Shown here in pieces: positions 1-7,556 of a DNA stretch of 20,357 nt; within the stretch, counting starts at the first letter, position 1, and every line of letters begins with the position of its first letter. This DNA comes from Deltaproteobacteria bacterium (GTDB lineage Bacteria > Desulfobacterota > Syntrophia > Syntrophales > UBA2210), in contig JAUVXT010000014.1 in NCBI GenBank assembly GCA_030603465.1, positions 1 to 20,357 on the forward strand, read 5' to 3'. Position numbers and translations under genes: made by a program. The notes beneath the pieces were generated by a model. That model was not told where the DNA came from. It did not search any database and worked only from the letters and a program-made list of their open reading frames with translations.

Positions 1-1
1 G

Positions 2-169
2 TTTGCTTCCAAATTCAAGGTACCCGTGGTAATGATCGGCCCCGGTAAACCGAATTCCTATTACCTGAACAGGCGCGCAGTCGATATACGGGATCAATTG
101 GGTATTGATGAGGGAGACTGGACCCTTATCGAGAAACAGGAGGAAAAGTCTTGCGAGGTGCATGATTGA
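2..169 (+). CDS. C-terminal end of an unidentified protein (5'-truncated by window edge)
   Basis: An open frame runs from the window edge to a TGA at 167-169 and encodes the last 55 residues of a protein, starting FASKFKVPVVMIGPGKPN and ending EEKSCEVHD. I do not recognise the family from this tail. It has a short hydrophobic beta-strand-like stretch (VPVVMIG) followed by charged residues and no cysteine motif. The stop overlaps the ATG of the following HEAT-repeat gene by one base (TGATG), which suggests translational coupling in one operon. The reading frame and the coupling are visible; the function is unknown. Confidence 0.6.
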   Translation, partial: FASKFKVPVVMIGPGKPNSYYLNRRAVDIRDQLGIDEGDWTLIEKQEEKSCEVHD

Positions 170-789
170 TGGAAAGGGCGATAGCCCGGCTGGTTTACAA
201 TCTTAGAGATGATGACTGCCATATACGATTCGCCGCTGCCCGCATTTTAGGCGAGATAGGAAGAGATAACCCTGTTGCAGAGGATTCTTTGATTGAAACT
301 CTCAAGGATAGAACCTGGTTTGTTCGCCTGTCTGCTCTGCAGAGCGTAAAAGACCTGAAACTGGGACCTGCCGTTGTCATAGAAAATGTTGTGCCGCTGC
401 TAAAGGATGAACATGAGGATATTAGAGAATATGCCGCCCTGACGATTGGTGATCTGGGATCGATGGCCGGCCCGGCAGCGCCTTCCCTTGCAGAAGTATT
501 ATCCGATCCGGTATGGTATGTGCGAGGCACGGCAGCCTGGGTATTGGGACAGATCGGCCCGGTGGCGAGAAAACTATACAATGATCTCGTTCCCTGTCTC
601 CGTGATGATGAAATGGAAGTTCGCATTTCTGCGGTAAGGGCTCTGGGTAAAATCGGATGCACAGGTGATGAAGAGATACTGCGCATACTGGAGGAAGTGG
701 CGGGGGATAAAGACCAACCCTCTGAAGTGAAAGAAGAGGCCGAAGGGGTTCTGAAAGAGATGAGCAACTCCGGGGAATATATGCAATAA
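169..789 (+). CDS. HEAT-repeat protein
   Basis: A 206-residue soluble protein built almost wholly of about five HEAT/PBS-lyase-type helical repeats of 30-40 residues. Recurrent units read like 'D..W.VR..A...LG.IG', for example VRLSALQSVKDL, IREYAALTIGDLG, VRGTAAWVLGQIG and VRISAVRALGKIG. Such repeats form curved alpha-solenoids that bind partner proteins; no catalytic motif is visible. I chose the ATG at 169 over the TTG at 166 because it overlaps the upstream stop (TGATG) and has a GAGGTG ribosome site at 155-160. It is followed 20 bp later by a response regulator and then a kinase, so a scaffold or adaptor role in that signalling module is a reasonable inference, but nothing in the sequence proves it. 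No signal peptide or membrane segment is seen. Confidence 0.85.
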   Translation: MERAIARLVYNLRDDDCHIRFAAARILGEIGRDNPVAEDSLIETLKDRTWFVRLSALQSVKDLKLGPAVVIENVVPLLKDEHEDIREYAALTIGDLGSMAGPAAPSLAEVLSDPVWYVRGTAAWVLGQIGPVARKLYNDLVPCLRDDEMEVRISAVRALGKIGCTGDEEILRILEEVAGDKDQPSEVKEEAEGVLKEMSNSGEYMQ

Positions 790-809
790 AGATAAACCAG
801 GAGGGAAAA

Positions 810-1184
810 ATGTCAAAAAAAGTCTTGATAGTGGATGACGAGGAGGACATAAGATCCTATTTGGATTCTTTGTTGTCAGATAATGGATACGAAACCACGT
901 TAGCCGAAGATGGCGAAGAAGGGTTTCGCAAACTGGCTGACTGTTTACCCGATATAATTATTCTGGACATTATTATGCCAAACCAGACAGGCGTCGGATT
1001 TTATAGAAAACTGAAGAAGAGTGAAGCGCATAAAAATATTCCTGTAATTGTTCTCACCGGAGTCAGCAGCTACAAAGATTTCTTTAGCCGCAGCCATCTT
1101 ACTCTGCCCAAGCCCGAGGAATTTATGGAAAAACCCTTTTCATCTGAAGAGTTGCTGGGAAAGATCGAAGCCCTTGTTACTTAA
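810..1184 (+). CDS. Stand-alone response regulator receiver (RR1)
   Basis: A 124-residue single receiver domain with no output domain. The acidic pocket is in VLIVDDEED (D9, D10), the phosphoacceptor is D53 in ILDIIMPNQ, the switch Thr is T83 in IVLTG, and the conserved Lys is K108 in FMEKP. The strand-4 to strand-5 region is slightly longer than in CheY (25 residues from T83 to K108, against 22) and contains FFSRSHLTLPKP. It has a strong ribosome site, AGGAGGG at 799-805. The gene sits 29 bp before the HK1 start and is probably its cognate receiver. It is about 83% identical over 124 positions (21 differences by eye) to RR4 at 12825, so the two are recent paralogues. Without a DNA-binding domain it must act through protein contact or as a phosphorelay intermediate. 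Confidence 0.93.
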   Translation: MSKKVLIVDDEEDIRSYLDSLLSDNGYETTLAEDGEEGFRKLADCLPDIIILDIIMPNQTGVGFYRKLKKSEAHKNIPVIVLTGVSSYKDFFSRSHLTLPKPEEFMEKPFSSEELLGKIEALVT

Positions 1185-1213
1185 ACTTGGATATAAGTTA
1201 TTCAGGAGAAGAT

Positions 1214-2281
1214 GTGAACGATATTAATATTAATGGATGGGAACTGGCCGCGCCTGATTATCGCCAACTCTTTCAAAATGTTCCATGTTACATCTCTGTA
1301 ATAAATCGTGAGTTTCGCATCATACAGACCAACCGGTTATTTCGAAAGGATTTTGGCGATTGCGAAGGTGAGCTCTGCCATAAGGCTTACAAAAGAAGGG
1401 CCGAACCCTGTTCCGAATGCCCCGTTGCCAAGACCTTTAAGGATGGAGAGGTTTATTCCGGAGAAGAACATGTTATTACACGCGACGGTAAAGAGGCCTT
1501 TATGATCGTCTATTCCAGTCCATTGCGGGATGATCGGGGAGACATAATCGCCGTCATGGAGATGTCTACGAATATAACGCAGATAAAGCACCTGCAGACC
1601 GGATTGACAATGATGGGAACCGCGGTAACAACCATGGCCCACAAGGTAAAAAATGTTTTGACCGGCCTCGATGGTGGAATTTACATGGTCAATTCGGGGC
1701 TGGAGAAGGAAAATCTGGATAAAACTCTGAAAGGATGGGATATCGTTCAAAAAAATGTTGCAAGGGTTGCAGTGGTAGTAAAGGATATCCTCTATTGCGC
1801 AAGAGAACGGGAGCATGATCTTGCTGTTATTGACCCCAATGGTGTCATAAAAGAGATATACAGGCTTTTTCATGATACCGGCGCCATGAAAAAGATTGAT
1901 CTGGCAATGGAACTCGATCCTGAATTGGGGGCTATGACATTGAATGCGGAAGATCTGCATACCATTATAAGCAATCTGTTGAATAATGCCCTGGAAGCCT
2001 GCGAGTTCGATCTCGATAAGCAACTTCACAAGATAACGCTCAGGACCAGGCGAAAAGGTCCTCTGGCAATATTTGAGGTTTCTGACAATGGACATGGCAT
2101 CCCGGAGGAGTATAAGGATTGCCTGCTTAGCGACACGCTGTTTACAACCAGGGGAAACTATGGCACCGGCCTCGGTCTTATGGTAACAAGAAAGATTGTT
2201 CAGGAACTTGGCGGATCGATCACCTTTTCTTCTTATCCCGAGAAGGGTTCTACATTCCGGGTAACTTTCCCCATACAATAA
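1214..2281 (+). CDS. PAS histidine kinase (HK1)
   Basis: A 355-residue soluble kinase. Residues ~12-125 form a PAS domain with a three-cysteine cluster, C55 and C66-x2-C69 (ELCHKAYKRRAEPCSECP). The phospho-acceptor region carries H143 in MAHKVKNVLTGLDGG. The ATPase domain (~residues 240-353) shows an N-box (ISNLLNNALEA), a G1 box (DNGHGIPEE) and a G2 box (GTGLGL). There are no membrane segments, so it reads an intracellular signal. I chose the GTG at 1214 because AGGAGA at 1204-1209 lies ideally upstream; the in-frame TTG at 1187 would add nine residues but has no ribosome site. Oddly, the residue after the catalytic His is Lys rather than the usual Glu/Asp. A decayed copy of its 3' end lies at 13255-13446. 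Confidence 0.92.
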   Translation: MNDININGWELAAPDYRQLFQNVPCYISVINREFRIIQTNRLFRKDFGDCEGELCHKAYKRRAEPCSECPVAKTFKDGEVYSGEEHVITRDGKEAFMIVYSSPLRDDRGDIIAVMEMSTNITQIKHLQTGLTMMGTAVTTMAHKVKNVLTGLDGGIYMVNSGLEKENLDKTLKGWDIVQKNVARVAVVVKDILYCAREREHDLAVIDPNGVIKEIYRLFHDTGAMKKIDLAMELDPELGAMTLNAEDLHTIISNLLNNALEACEFDLDKQLHKITLRTRRKGPLAIFEVSDNGHGIPEEYKDCLLSDTLFTTRGNYGTGLGLMVTRKIVQELGGSITFSSYPEKGSTFRVTFPIQ

Positions 2282-2308
2282 AATACCGCCGATATTTTTT
2301 CGAGCCCT

Positions 2309-2327
2309 AAAGGTTATCAAAACCTTT
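2309..2327 (+). terminator. Possible weak hairpin/terminator after HK1
   Basis: AAAGGTT (2309-2315), loop ATCAA, AACCTTT (2321-2327): a perfect 7-bp stem 28 bp after the kinase stop. The T-rich tract follows only after ~17 bp, so it is not a canonical intrinsic terminator. Confidence 0.3.
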
Positions 2328-2426
2328 CTCCGTGTCTTTGCGCCTTTTTTTCTTTATGCTTCCCGGGTAGTTGTAAGAAATATTTCTTTTCTATTCATTG
2401 CCCTTAAATTCGGGAAGGGTACAGTC

Positions 2427-2468
2427 GCAATAATGAAATTGGTGGATGCCCATTGAGTTGCAATAATG
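2427..2468 (+). promoter_or_regulatory. Tandem GCAATAATG repeats, candidate activator-binding sites
   Basis: GCAATAATG occurs at 2427-2435 and again at 2460-2468, a 33-bp period (about three helical turns). The second copy sits in an imperfect dyad, TTGCA-ATAA-TGCGA (2458-2471). The pair lies roughly 120-155 bp before the start site predicted from the -24/-12 promoter at 2555, the usual distance for enhancer sites of sigma54 activators. The repeats are visible; the role is inferred. Confidence 0.4.
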
Positions 2469-2554
2469 CGATATGGCGGCTCCGTTTCTCCTTATCCATA
2501 ATATAAGTCTCCTTATAAAACCGATGATTATGGGTTTTTGGATGTTATAACCTG

Positions 2555-2571
2555 CTGGTATATTTATTGCT
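2555..2571 (+). promoter_or_regulatory. Candidate sigma54 (-24/-12) promoter for the tmcD-hmc operon
   Basis: CTGGTATATTTATTGCT has the invariant GG (2557-2558) and GC (2569-2570) separated by exactly 10 bp, with the flanking YTGG and TTGCT of the sigma54 consensus. It would start transcription near 2582, giving a leader of about 70 nt before the ATG at 2654. A sigma54 activator gene is present in the same window (16176-17513), which fits. Confidence 0.55.
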
Positions 2572-2653
2572 CAACAAGATTCACATAGTTAGTTCCAATA
2601 TTGCTTCAATATTATAGGCTTCTTTATTTATCGTAAAAGCAAAGGTGCAATGA

Positions 2654-3901
2654 ATGGCTTTACTGACAAACTGTGATTGGAATACACGGAAAAAACACAT
2701 TGCCGACATAGACGAGTGGAAAAAGAAATTTTCCGTGATTCATGAACTGGCAGTAAGTCCTGATGGAGAAAAGATATCGGCGATAATAAAAGGGGATAAT
2801 GATCGTTTTACTCCCTGCGTCAACGGTGTAACCTGGCCGCACACTTTCGAAAAGGCATGGTCATTGCGATTCGGGTGCGATGGTCGCTTAACATGCCTGG
2901 CAATGAATGATGATGAATGGACCGTCGCAACGGACGATCAGATGTGGGAAGAGAAATATGACTATGTATGGAACCTTCAAGAAAACCGAGACGGGGAATG
3001 TATAGCCGTCAATATCAAAACCGGCGGCCAATACGGCGTAGCCGTGAACGACAAAAGGTGGGAAAATATCTTCTTCGAAGCGCGCGACCTGGCGATAAGT
3101 CCCGATGGAGAGCATACGGCCGCCATCGTGCAGACTGAAAGACTCGACGGAGCAGATACCGTTGGATTTCTTGAAGGCGTATGGAGCGTGGCAGTCGACG
3201 GCCATCGCTGGGACAAAAATTTCACAAATGTGTGGGGTGTCACATTTAGCTGCGACAGCCGCAACGTTGCGGCGGAGGTGAGGACAGATATTCGCGACTA
3301 TACGATCGCAGTCGACGGCAATCCGTGGAACACGGTATTCAGGTGCGTCTGGGAACCGCTCTTCAATCCGGCCAACGGGGATGTGACGGCGCCTGTTCAG
3401 ACCGAAAGGGGATGGACCTTGGCGCTCAACGGGACTGTGATATGGGACAAATACTTTAATCAGTTGTGGCATCAGAGATACAATCCGAACTCCCAGGACA
3501 TAGCTGCCGTTGTTTCGCCGAAATTCGGGAAATGGACCATTGCGATAAATGGTTCGCCCTGGAAAGAGACATTCAGTGATGCCGTCTTGCCGCCCGTTTT
3601 CAGCCCCGACGGCACAAGGGTGGCGGCAGTAATAAAAAACAAGGGGAAATGGACCATTGCCGTGGACGGGCAACCCTGGGACGAAGTCTTTGATATGATA
3701 TGGAACCCTCATTTTTCTCCCGATGGATCGAGAATAGCGGCCAAGGCCGAAAGGGGGGGGGATTTCTTTGTTGTGATAGATGGAAAGGTAGGGAGTCCTT
3801 TTGAGGCATGCTGGGATCCTGTCTTTAGTCCCGATGGGAAAAAGCTTCTTATCAGATCGATAGATGACGGCGCATATTACCGTCGAGTGTGTTCTGTTTA
3901 A
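2654..3901 (+). CDS. tmcD: TmcD-like tryptophan-rich beta-propeller-type protein
   Basis: A 415-residue protein made of about eight repeats of ~45 residues. The unit resembles 'GKWT.AVDG.PW...F...W.P.FSPDG..IAA.V', a WD40/TolB-like blade pattern. It contains 22 Trp residues, spaced mainly at blade positions. No signal peptide, membrane segment or cysteine motif is visible, so it is probably cytoplasmic. In Desulfovibrio the Tmc complex (TmcABCD) includes a Trp-rich TmcD of unclear role next to TmcC (cytochrome b) and TmcB (HdrD-like); here the next two genes are of those families, which supports the call. Likely role: a structural subunit on the cytoplasmic face of the complex (inference). 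Ribosome site AAAGGTG at 2641-2647. It is the first gene after the sigma54 promoter candidate. Confidence 0.72.
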   Translation: MALLTNCDWNTRKKHIADIDEWKKKFSVIHELAVSPDGEKISAIIKGDNDRFTPCVNGVTWPHTFEKAWSLRFGCDGRLTCLAMNDDEWTVATDDQMWEEKYDYVWNLQENRDGECIAVNIKTGGQYGVAVNDKRWENIFFEARDLAISPDGEHTAAIVQTERLDGADTVGFLEGVWSVAVDGHRWDKNFTNVWGVTFSCDSRNVAAEVRTDIRDYTIAVDGNPWNTVFRCVWEPLFNPANGDVTAPVQTERGWTLALNGTVIWDKYFNQLWHQRYNPNSQDIAAVVSPKFGKWTIAINGSPWKETFSDAVLPPVFSPDGTRVAAVIKNKGKWTIAVDGQPWDEVFDMIWNPHFSPDGSRIAAKAERGGDFFVVIDGKVGSPFEACWDPVFSPDGKKLLIRSIDDGAYYRRVCSV

Positions 3902-3918
3902 GAAATGGAGATGTAACT

Positions 3919-4566
3919 ATGTATCAATTTATTGCAGGTCCTCTCGTATGGATCGCTTTTGCCGTTCTTATAGTTGGCAGTATGTATCGAATCATTTCGA
4001 TGTTGTTTCAGGCAAAGAAAGACAAGGTCGTATATCCATACATGAGCCTGAGGTTTTCACTGCGTTCTCTTATTCACTGGTTTGTTCCCTTTGCGGGTGT
4101 CAACATGAGAAGACAGCCGGAGATGACGGTGGTTACCTTTGCCTTCCATATCTGTCTCATTTGTACCCCGATTTTTCTTCTACCGCACAACATACTGATA
4201 TACCGGGCATGGGGGATAAGCTGGTGGACCCTCCCAAAAGGAGTTGCCGATGTTATGACGCTGATAGTCGTTATTACATCCCTTATATTTTTGTTGAGAA
4301 GGGTTACAAGCCCTGTCGTTAAGTATGTGACTTCTCCCTCCGACTATGTCTTATTGGCTATCGCGGCAGCTCCCTTTGTTACGGGCTTCCTGGCATATCA
4401 CCATGTGCTGCCCTATAAGACGATGTCTGTGCTGCATATCCTGTCGGGAGTCGTAATGCTCGCAGCCATCCCCTTTACCCGGCTGAGCCACATGCTCTTT
4501 TTTGTTTTTACGAGATCCTATATGGGCTCCGAATTTGGCGCCGTGCGAAGTTCAAAAGATTGGTAG
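3919..4566 (+). CDS. hmcE: HmcE/TmcC-like membrane cytochrome b (NarI-type)
   Basis: A 215-residue membrane protein with about five hydrophobic segments (near residues 4-24, 69-92, 108-127, 141-161, 171-194). Histidines in or beside these helices (H77, H90, H161/H162, H173, H191) are candidates for axial ligands of b-type haems, as in the NarI/HmcE/TmcC/DsrM family. It would pass electrons between the membrane/periplasmic subunits or menaquinone and the cytoplasmic HdrD-like partner encoded next. I chose the ATG at 3919 (ribosome site TGGAGAT, 3906-3912); a longer frame from 3889 would overlap the upstream gene and has no ribosome site. The name could equally be TmcC; hmcE is preferred because the operon carries hmcABCD. 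Confidence 0.82.
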   Translation: MYQFIAGPLVWIAFAVLIVGSMYRIISMLFQAKKDKVVYPYMSLRFSLRSLIHWFVPFAGVNMRRQPEMTVVTFAFHICLICTPIFLLPHNILIYRAWGISWWTLPKGVADVMTLIVVITSLIFLLRRVTSPVVKYVTSPSDYVLLAIAAAPFVTGFLAYHHVLPYKTMSVLHILSGVVMLAAIPFTRLSHMLFFVFTRSYMGSEFGAVRSSKDW

Positions 4567-4593
4567 TGATATTAAAGTAGTGGAGGATATCGA

Positions 4594-5922
4594 ATGGGTG
4601 AACCTGCTGAGAATGCGGTCGTTGATCCGGGACTGGACGAGCAGATAAAAAAACTTACATCAGAAAAGATAGAGGGTGTTATCACAAAGGTCCTCACCGA
4701 AGAGACTGCCGCCCGTTTAGACGTCTATATGCGGACCTGCGTTCACTGTGGATTATGTGCCGAGGCATGCCATTATTGCCTCTCCCATGACAAGGACCCC
4801 CGCTTTTCACCTGTGGGAAAGGTGAAGCAGACCCTCTGGGAGATACTGCGAAGGAAGGGAAAAGTAGAGCCTGAATTCATACGAGAATGCGCGAGAATAG
4901 CCTTCACCGAATGCAATGTCTGCCGACGGTGCAGCATGTACTGTCCCTTTGGCATCGATATCGCCTATCTCCTGTTGGTCGTTCGCCGCATATGCAGTTT
5001 ACTGGGAGTCGTTCCGCAATATCTGCAGGATACGGTCAACAGCCATGCCGTAACGTCAAACCAGATGTGGGTAAAACAGGATGAATGGATCGACACCCTT
5101 CAGTGGCAGGAGGAAGATACCCAGGATGAGATAAAGGATGCCCGTATCCCCCTCGACAAAGAGGGCGCCGAGATTATGTATTCTGTGATCGGGCCGGAAC
5201 CGAAATTCCTGGCACAGTTGCTTGGGAATATCGCCTTTATTATGAATGTGGCGGGCATTGATTGGACAATGCCCTCTTTCGACGGCTGGGATAACAGTAA
5301 TATGGCCATGTATTCCGGCGATTGTGAATCGAGGGCGCGCATCGAACGGACTCACGATGAGGCGGCATTCAAACTGAAAGTTAAAAAAATCGTAATGGGT
5401 GAATGCGGCCACGCCTTCAGGGGCGCCGTCTATGATGGTCCGAAAGGGCTCGGCTGGAAAGAACCCCCCGTCCCTCTCATTCACGCCATTCAGTTCTACT
5501 ATGAGCTTATCCGGGATGGGAAGGTAAAAATAGTAAAGAAATTTGAAGGGCCCGTCACGGTTCAGGACCCCTGTAATGTTGTGAGGGGGAGGGGATTGGG
5601 GAAGATGCTGCGCTATATTATGCGGGCTGTCTGCGAGGATTTCAGGGATGTCTCACCCCGGTTTGAACATAATTACTGTTGCGGTGCCGGCGGTGGGGTA
5701 ATTAACTGCGGCCCATCGTGGAAATCTGCCAGAGTGAAAGGAAACAGTGTTAAGGCGGAGCAACTCAAGGCCACGGGGGCAAAGGTGATTATTACTCCGT
5801 GCCATAACTGCCACAGCGGTATTGAAGATATCATTAATTACTACAAGCTCGGGATGCATGTAAAATTTTTTAGTGAGATACTGGTAAATGCGATGGAAAT
5901 TCCGGAAGAGCTGAAGGTCTGA
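4594..5922 (+). CDS. hmcF: HmcF/TmcB-like cytoplasmic iron-sulfur protein (HdrD family)
   Basis: A 442-residue soluble protein. Two ferredoxin motifs bind [4Fe-4S] clusters: C49-x2-C52-x2-C55-x3-C59 (CVHCGLCAEAC) and C107-x2-C110-x2-C113-x3-C117 (CNVCRRCSMYCP). The C-terminal half has a CCG domain (C327, C362-C363-G, C403-x2-C406), which in heterodisulfide reductase HdrD/HdrB binds the catalytic non-cubane cluster. An earlier degenerate CCG-like segment (C244, C271 in GECGHAFRG) lacks the CC pair. It is the presumed cytoplasmic electron exit of the complex, acting on a thiol/disulfide or carrier substrate that is not defined for Hmc/Tmc. Ribosome site GGAGGA at 4582-4587. It directly follows the cytochrome b gene, as in hmcEF. 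Confidence 0.85.
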   Translation: MGEPAENAVVDPGLDEQIKKLTSEKIEGVITKVLTEETAARLDVYMRTCVHCGLCAEACHYCLSHDKDPRFSPVGKVKQTLWEILRRKGKVEPEFIRECARIAFTECNVCRRCSMYCPFGIDIAYLLLVVRRICSLLGVVPQYLQDTVNSHAVTSNQMWVKQDEWIDTLQWQEEDTQDEIKDARIPLDKEGAEIMYSVIGPEPKFLAQLLGNIAFIMNVAGIDWTMPSFDGWDNSNMAMYSGDCESRARIERTHDEAAFKLKVKKIVMGECGHAFRGAVYDGPKGLGWKEPPVPLIHAIQFYYELIRDGKVKIVKKFEGPVTVQDPCNVVRGRGLGKMLRYIMRAVCEDFRDVSPRFEHNYCCGAGGGVINCGPSWKSARVKGNSVKAEQLKATGAKVIITPCHNCHSGIEDIINYYKLGMHVKFFSEILVNAMEIPEELKV

Positions 5923-5943
5923 GAACAGAGGAAGGAACGGGAA

Positions 5944-7494
5944 ATGAAAAAGACATTGTTTGCCTGTCTTTTTATCGTAGCAGGGGCGGGAGTTATTTTG
6001 TTGTTCGGAGAGATAACGGAGCTCCATTCCGGGGTAAAGAAGCTCGAACGTTCTGTCGAGTATTCTGTCGTTATCTCTGATGTAGCCCCATTAAAGGAAT
6101 TGGAAGAGGTTCCTGTACGATTTTACCACGATAAACACGTGAGCGCCCTGGAAGAGGAAGGATGCGGGGCCTGTCATCGGCAAGATTCCAACAAGAATTT
6201 CCTTTTTACCTATCCCAGGGAGAGAGTTGAAACGTCGCGTCGCGCCCTCATGGATTCATACCACGACAGCTGCATCGGCTGTCACGACGCACGGCTGGCG
6301 GAAGAAAAGAGTAGCGGACCTGTTGCCTGCGGAGAATGTCACGCGCCGAAAAGGGAAAAAGAGTGGATGCAACCTGCCGGTTTTGATCATCTGTTGCATT
6401 ACAAGCATGAAGCGGGCATGAATCACGAATGCGGTGTCTGCCATCATGACTACAACGAAAAGGAAAAACAACTTGTATATCAAGAAGGAACTGAATCATC
6501 CTGTCGTGATTGTCACCGGGATATTGGTGATCCTGAGATGCCCTCTTTCCGGGATGCGGCCCATTCCGGCTGTGTGAATTGTCATATGAATAAAGAAGAA
6601 GCGGGGGAGAAAACAGGTCCCACCGCTTGTATCGGATGTCATGGCGAAAAGGAAAGAAGAACCATAGAAGCATTGGTGGATGTCCCCCGGCCCGATCGTA
6701 ATCAGCCGGAGACGATATTCATGCACAGTGACGATGCTTCGATGCCGGGTGTTTCATTCAACCATAAAATCCATGAAAACAGCACGAATACATGTAGAAC
6801 TTGTCATCATGAAACGCTCAATTCATGCGACCAGTGTCATACCTCGCAAGGAAGCATTGAGGGCGGTGGAGTGACCCTTGTCGACGCCTTTCATAAAAAA
6901 ACTTCATTAAAGAGTTGTGTTGGCTGTCATGACTCTATGAAGGAGGAGGCGCTATGCGCAGGGTGCCACAGCTCAATGAAAGATGCGTCCATGAGCGAAA
7001 ACAGCTGTTCCACCTGTCATGCCGGTTCGCAGGAGCGAGCGAACATCGCGGGAAATATGAGTCGACAGAGTGATCTTTTAGCTGCCATGCCGGATGATGA
7101 TATTGTGATAAACGTTTTGGAAGATCGTTATGAGCCATCGAAATTTCCCCATTCCATGGTCATTGGGAAATTGCTCGACATTTCCCGTGATAACAGACTG
7201 GCGAATACCTTTCATAAAGATGAGCTGACGATGTGCGAAGGGTGTCATCATTATAGTTCCCCGGAACATGCGGACCAACCGCCTCTCTGCAGAAGCTGTC
7301 ATACAATTGACTTTAACCCTGAAGATCTGGGCAAACCGAGACTCCTTGCCTCCTATCATCTTCAGTGCATGGGGTGTCATGAGAAAATGCGTATAGATGC
7401 CGTGGATTGCACGAGTTGTCACTCCGAGAAAGGGGACGATATGGTTGCTTCACAAAAAACGCGGGTTACAGAGGGCAAAAGGGATAGTCAATAA
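5944..7494 (+). CDS. hmcA: HmcA-type 16-haem cytochrome c
   Basis: A 516-residue protein with exactly 16 CxxCH c-type haem motifs, beginning at C74, C110, C129, C163, C187, C210, C229, C284, C295, C325, C338, C355, C431, C449, C475 and C489. This is the count of the high-molecular-weight cytochrome HmcA, and the length is near that of the Desulfovibrio protein (about 545). The remaining histidines would give mostly bis-His coordination. The N-terminus (residues ~4-22, very hydrophobic, no clear cleavage site) is an export signal that may stay as a membrane anchor. The protein sits in the periplasm, accepts electrons from cytochrome c3/hydrogenases and hands them to HmcB. All haem motifs are intact and it is followed by hmcB, C and D. 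The gap at residues ~360-430 is haem-free. Confidence 0.93.
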   Translation: MKKTLFACLFIVAGAGVILLFGEITELHSGVKKLERSVEYSVVISDVAPLKELEEVPVRFYHDKHVSALEEEGCGACHRQDSNKNFLFTYPRERVETSRRALMDSYHDSCIGCHDARLAEEKSSGPVACGECHAPKREKEWMQPAGFDHLLHYKHEAGMNHECGVCHHDYNEKEKQLVYQEGTESSCRDCHRDIGDPEMPSFRDAAHSGCVNCHMNKEEAGEKTGPTACIGCHGEKERRTIEALVDVPRPDRNQPETIFMHSDDASMPGVSFNHKIHENSTNTCRTCHHETLNSCDQCHTSQGSIEGGGVTLVDAFHKKTSLKSCVGCHDSMKEEALCAGCHSSMKDASMSENSCSTCHAGSQERANIAGNMSRQSDLLAAMPDDDIVINVLEDRYEPSKFPHSMVIGKLLDISRDNRLANTFHKDELTMCEGCHHYSSPEHADQPPLCRSCHTIDFNPEDLGKPRLLASYHLQCMGCHEKMRIDAVDCTSCHSEKGDDMVASQKTRVTEGKRDSQ

Positions 7495-7556
7495 GCAGGA
7501 GAGTAATTTTTTAGAAAGGAACGTACTTTCGTTACTTAGAAAAGGTAGAAGCAGAT

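Larger units (their letters stand above)
2282..2653 (+). other. Non-coding control region upstream of the redox operon
   Basis: 372 bp with no supportable gene. It contains a 7-bp-stem hairpin just after HK1, a T-rich stretch (2344-2354) beside a phrase like CTCCGTGTCTTTGCGCC that resembles degenerate intergenic repeats of many bacterial genomes (memory-based impression), two GCAATAATG direct repeats, and a sigma54-type promoter. These are listed separately. The region is AT-rich compared with flanking genes. Confidence 0.6.

Noticed and set aside
1337..2320. 327-codon open frame on the - strand opposite HK1
   Set aside because: It lies entirely opposite well-supported kinase motifs, has no recognisable domain and no ribosome site; it is a codon-bias shadow.
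2888..3712. 274-codon open frame on the - strand opposite the TmcD-like gene
   Set aside because: It is antisense to repeated propeller motifs, and the apparent repeats in it mirror the sense-strand repeats.
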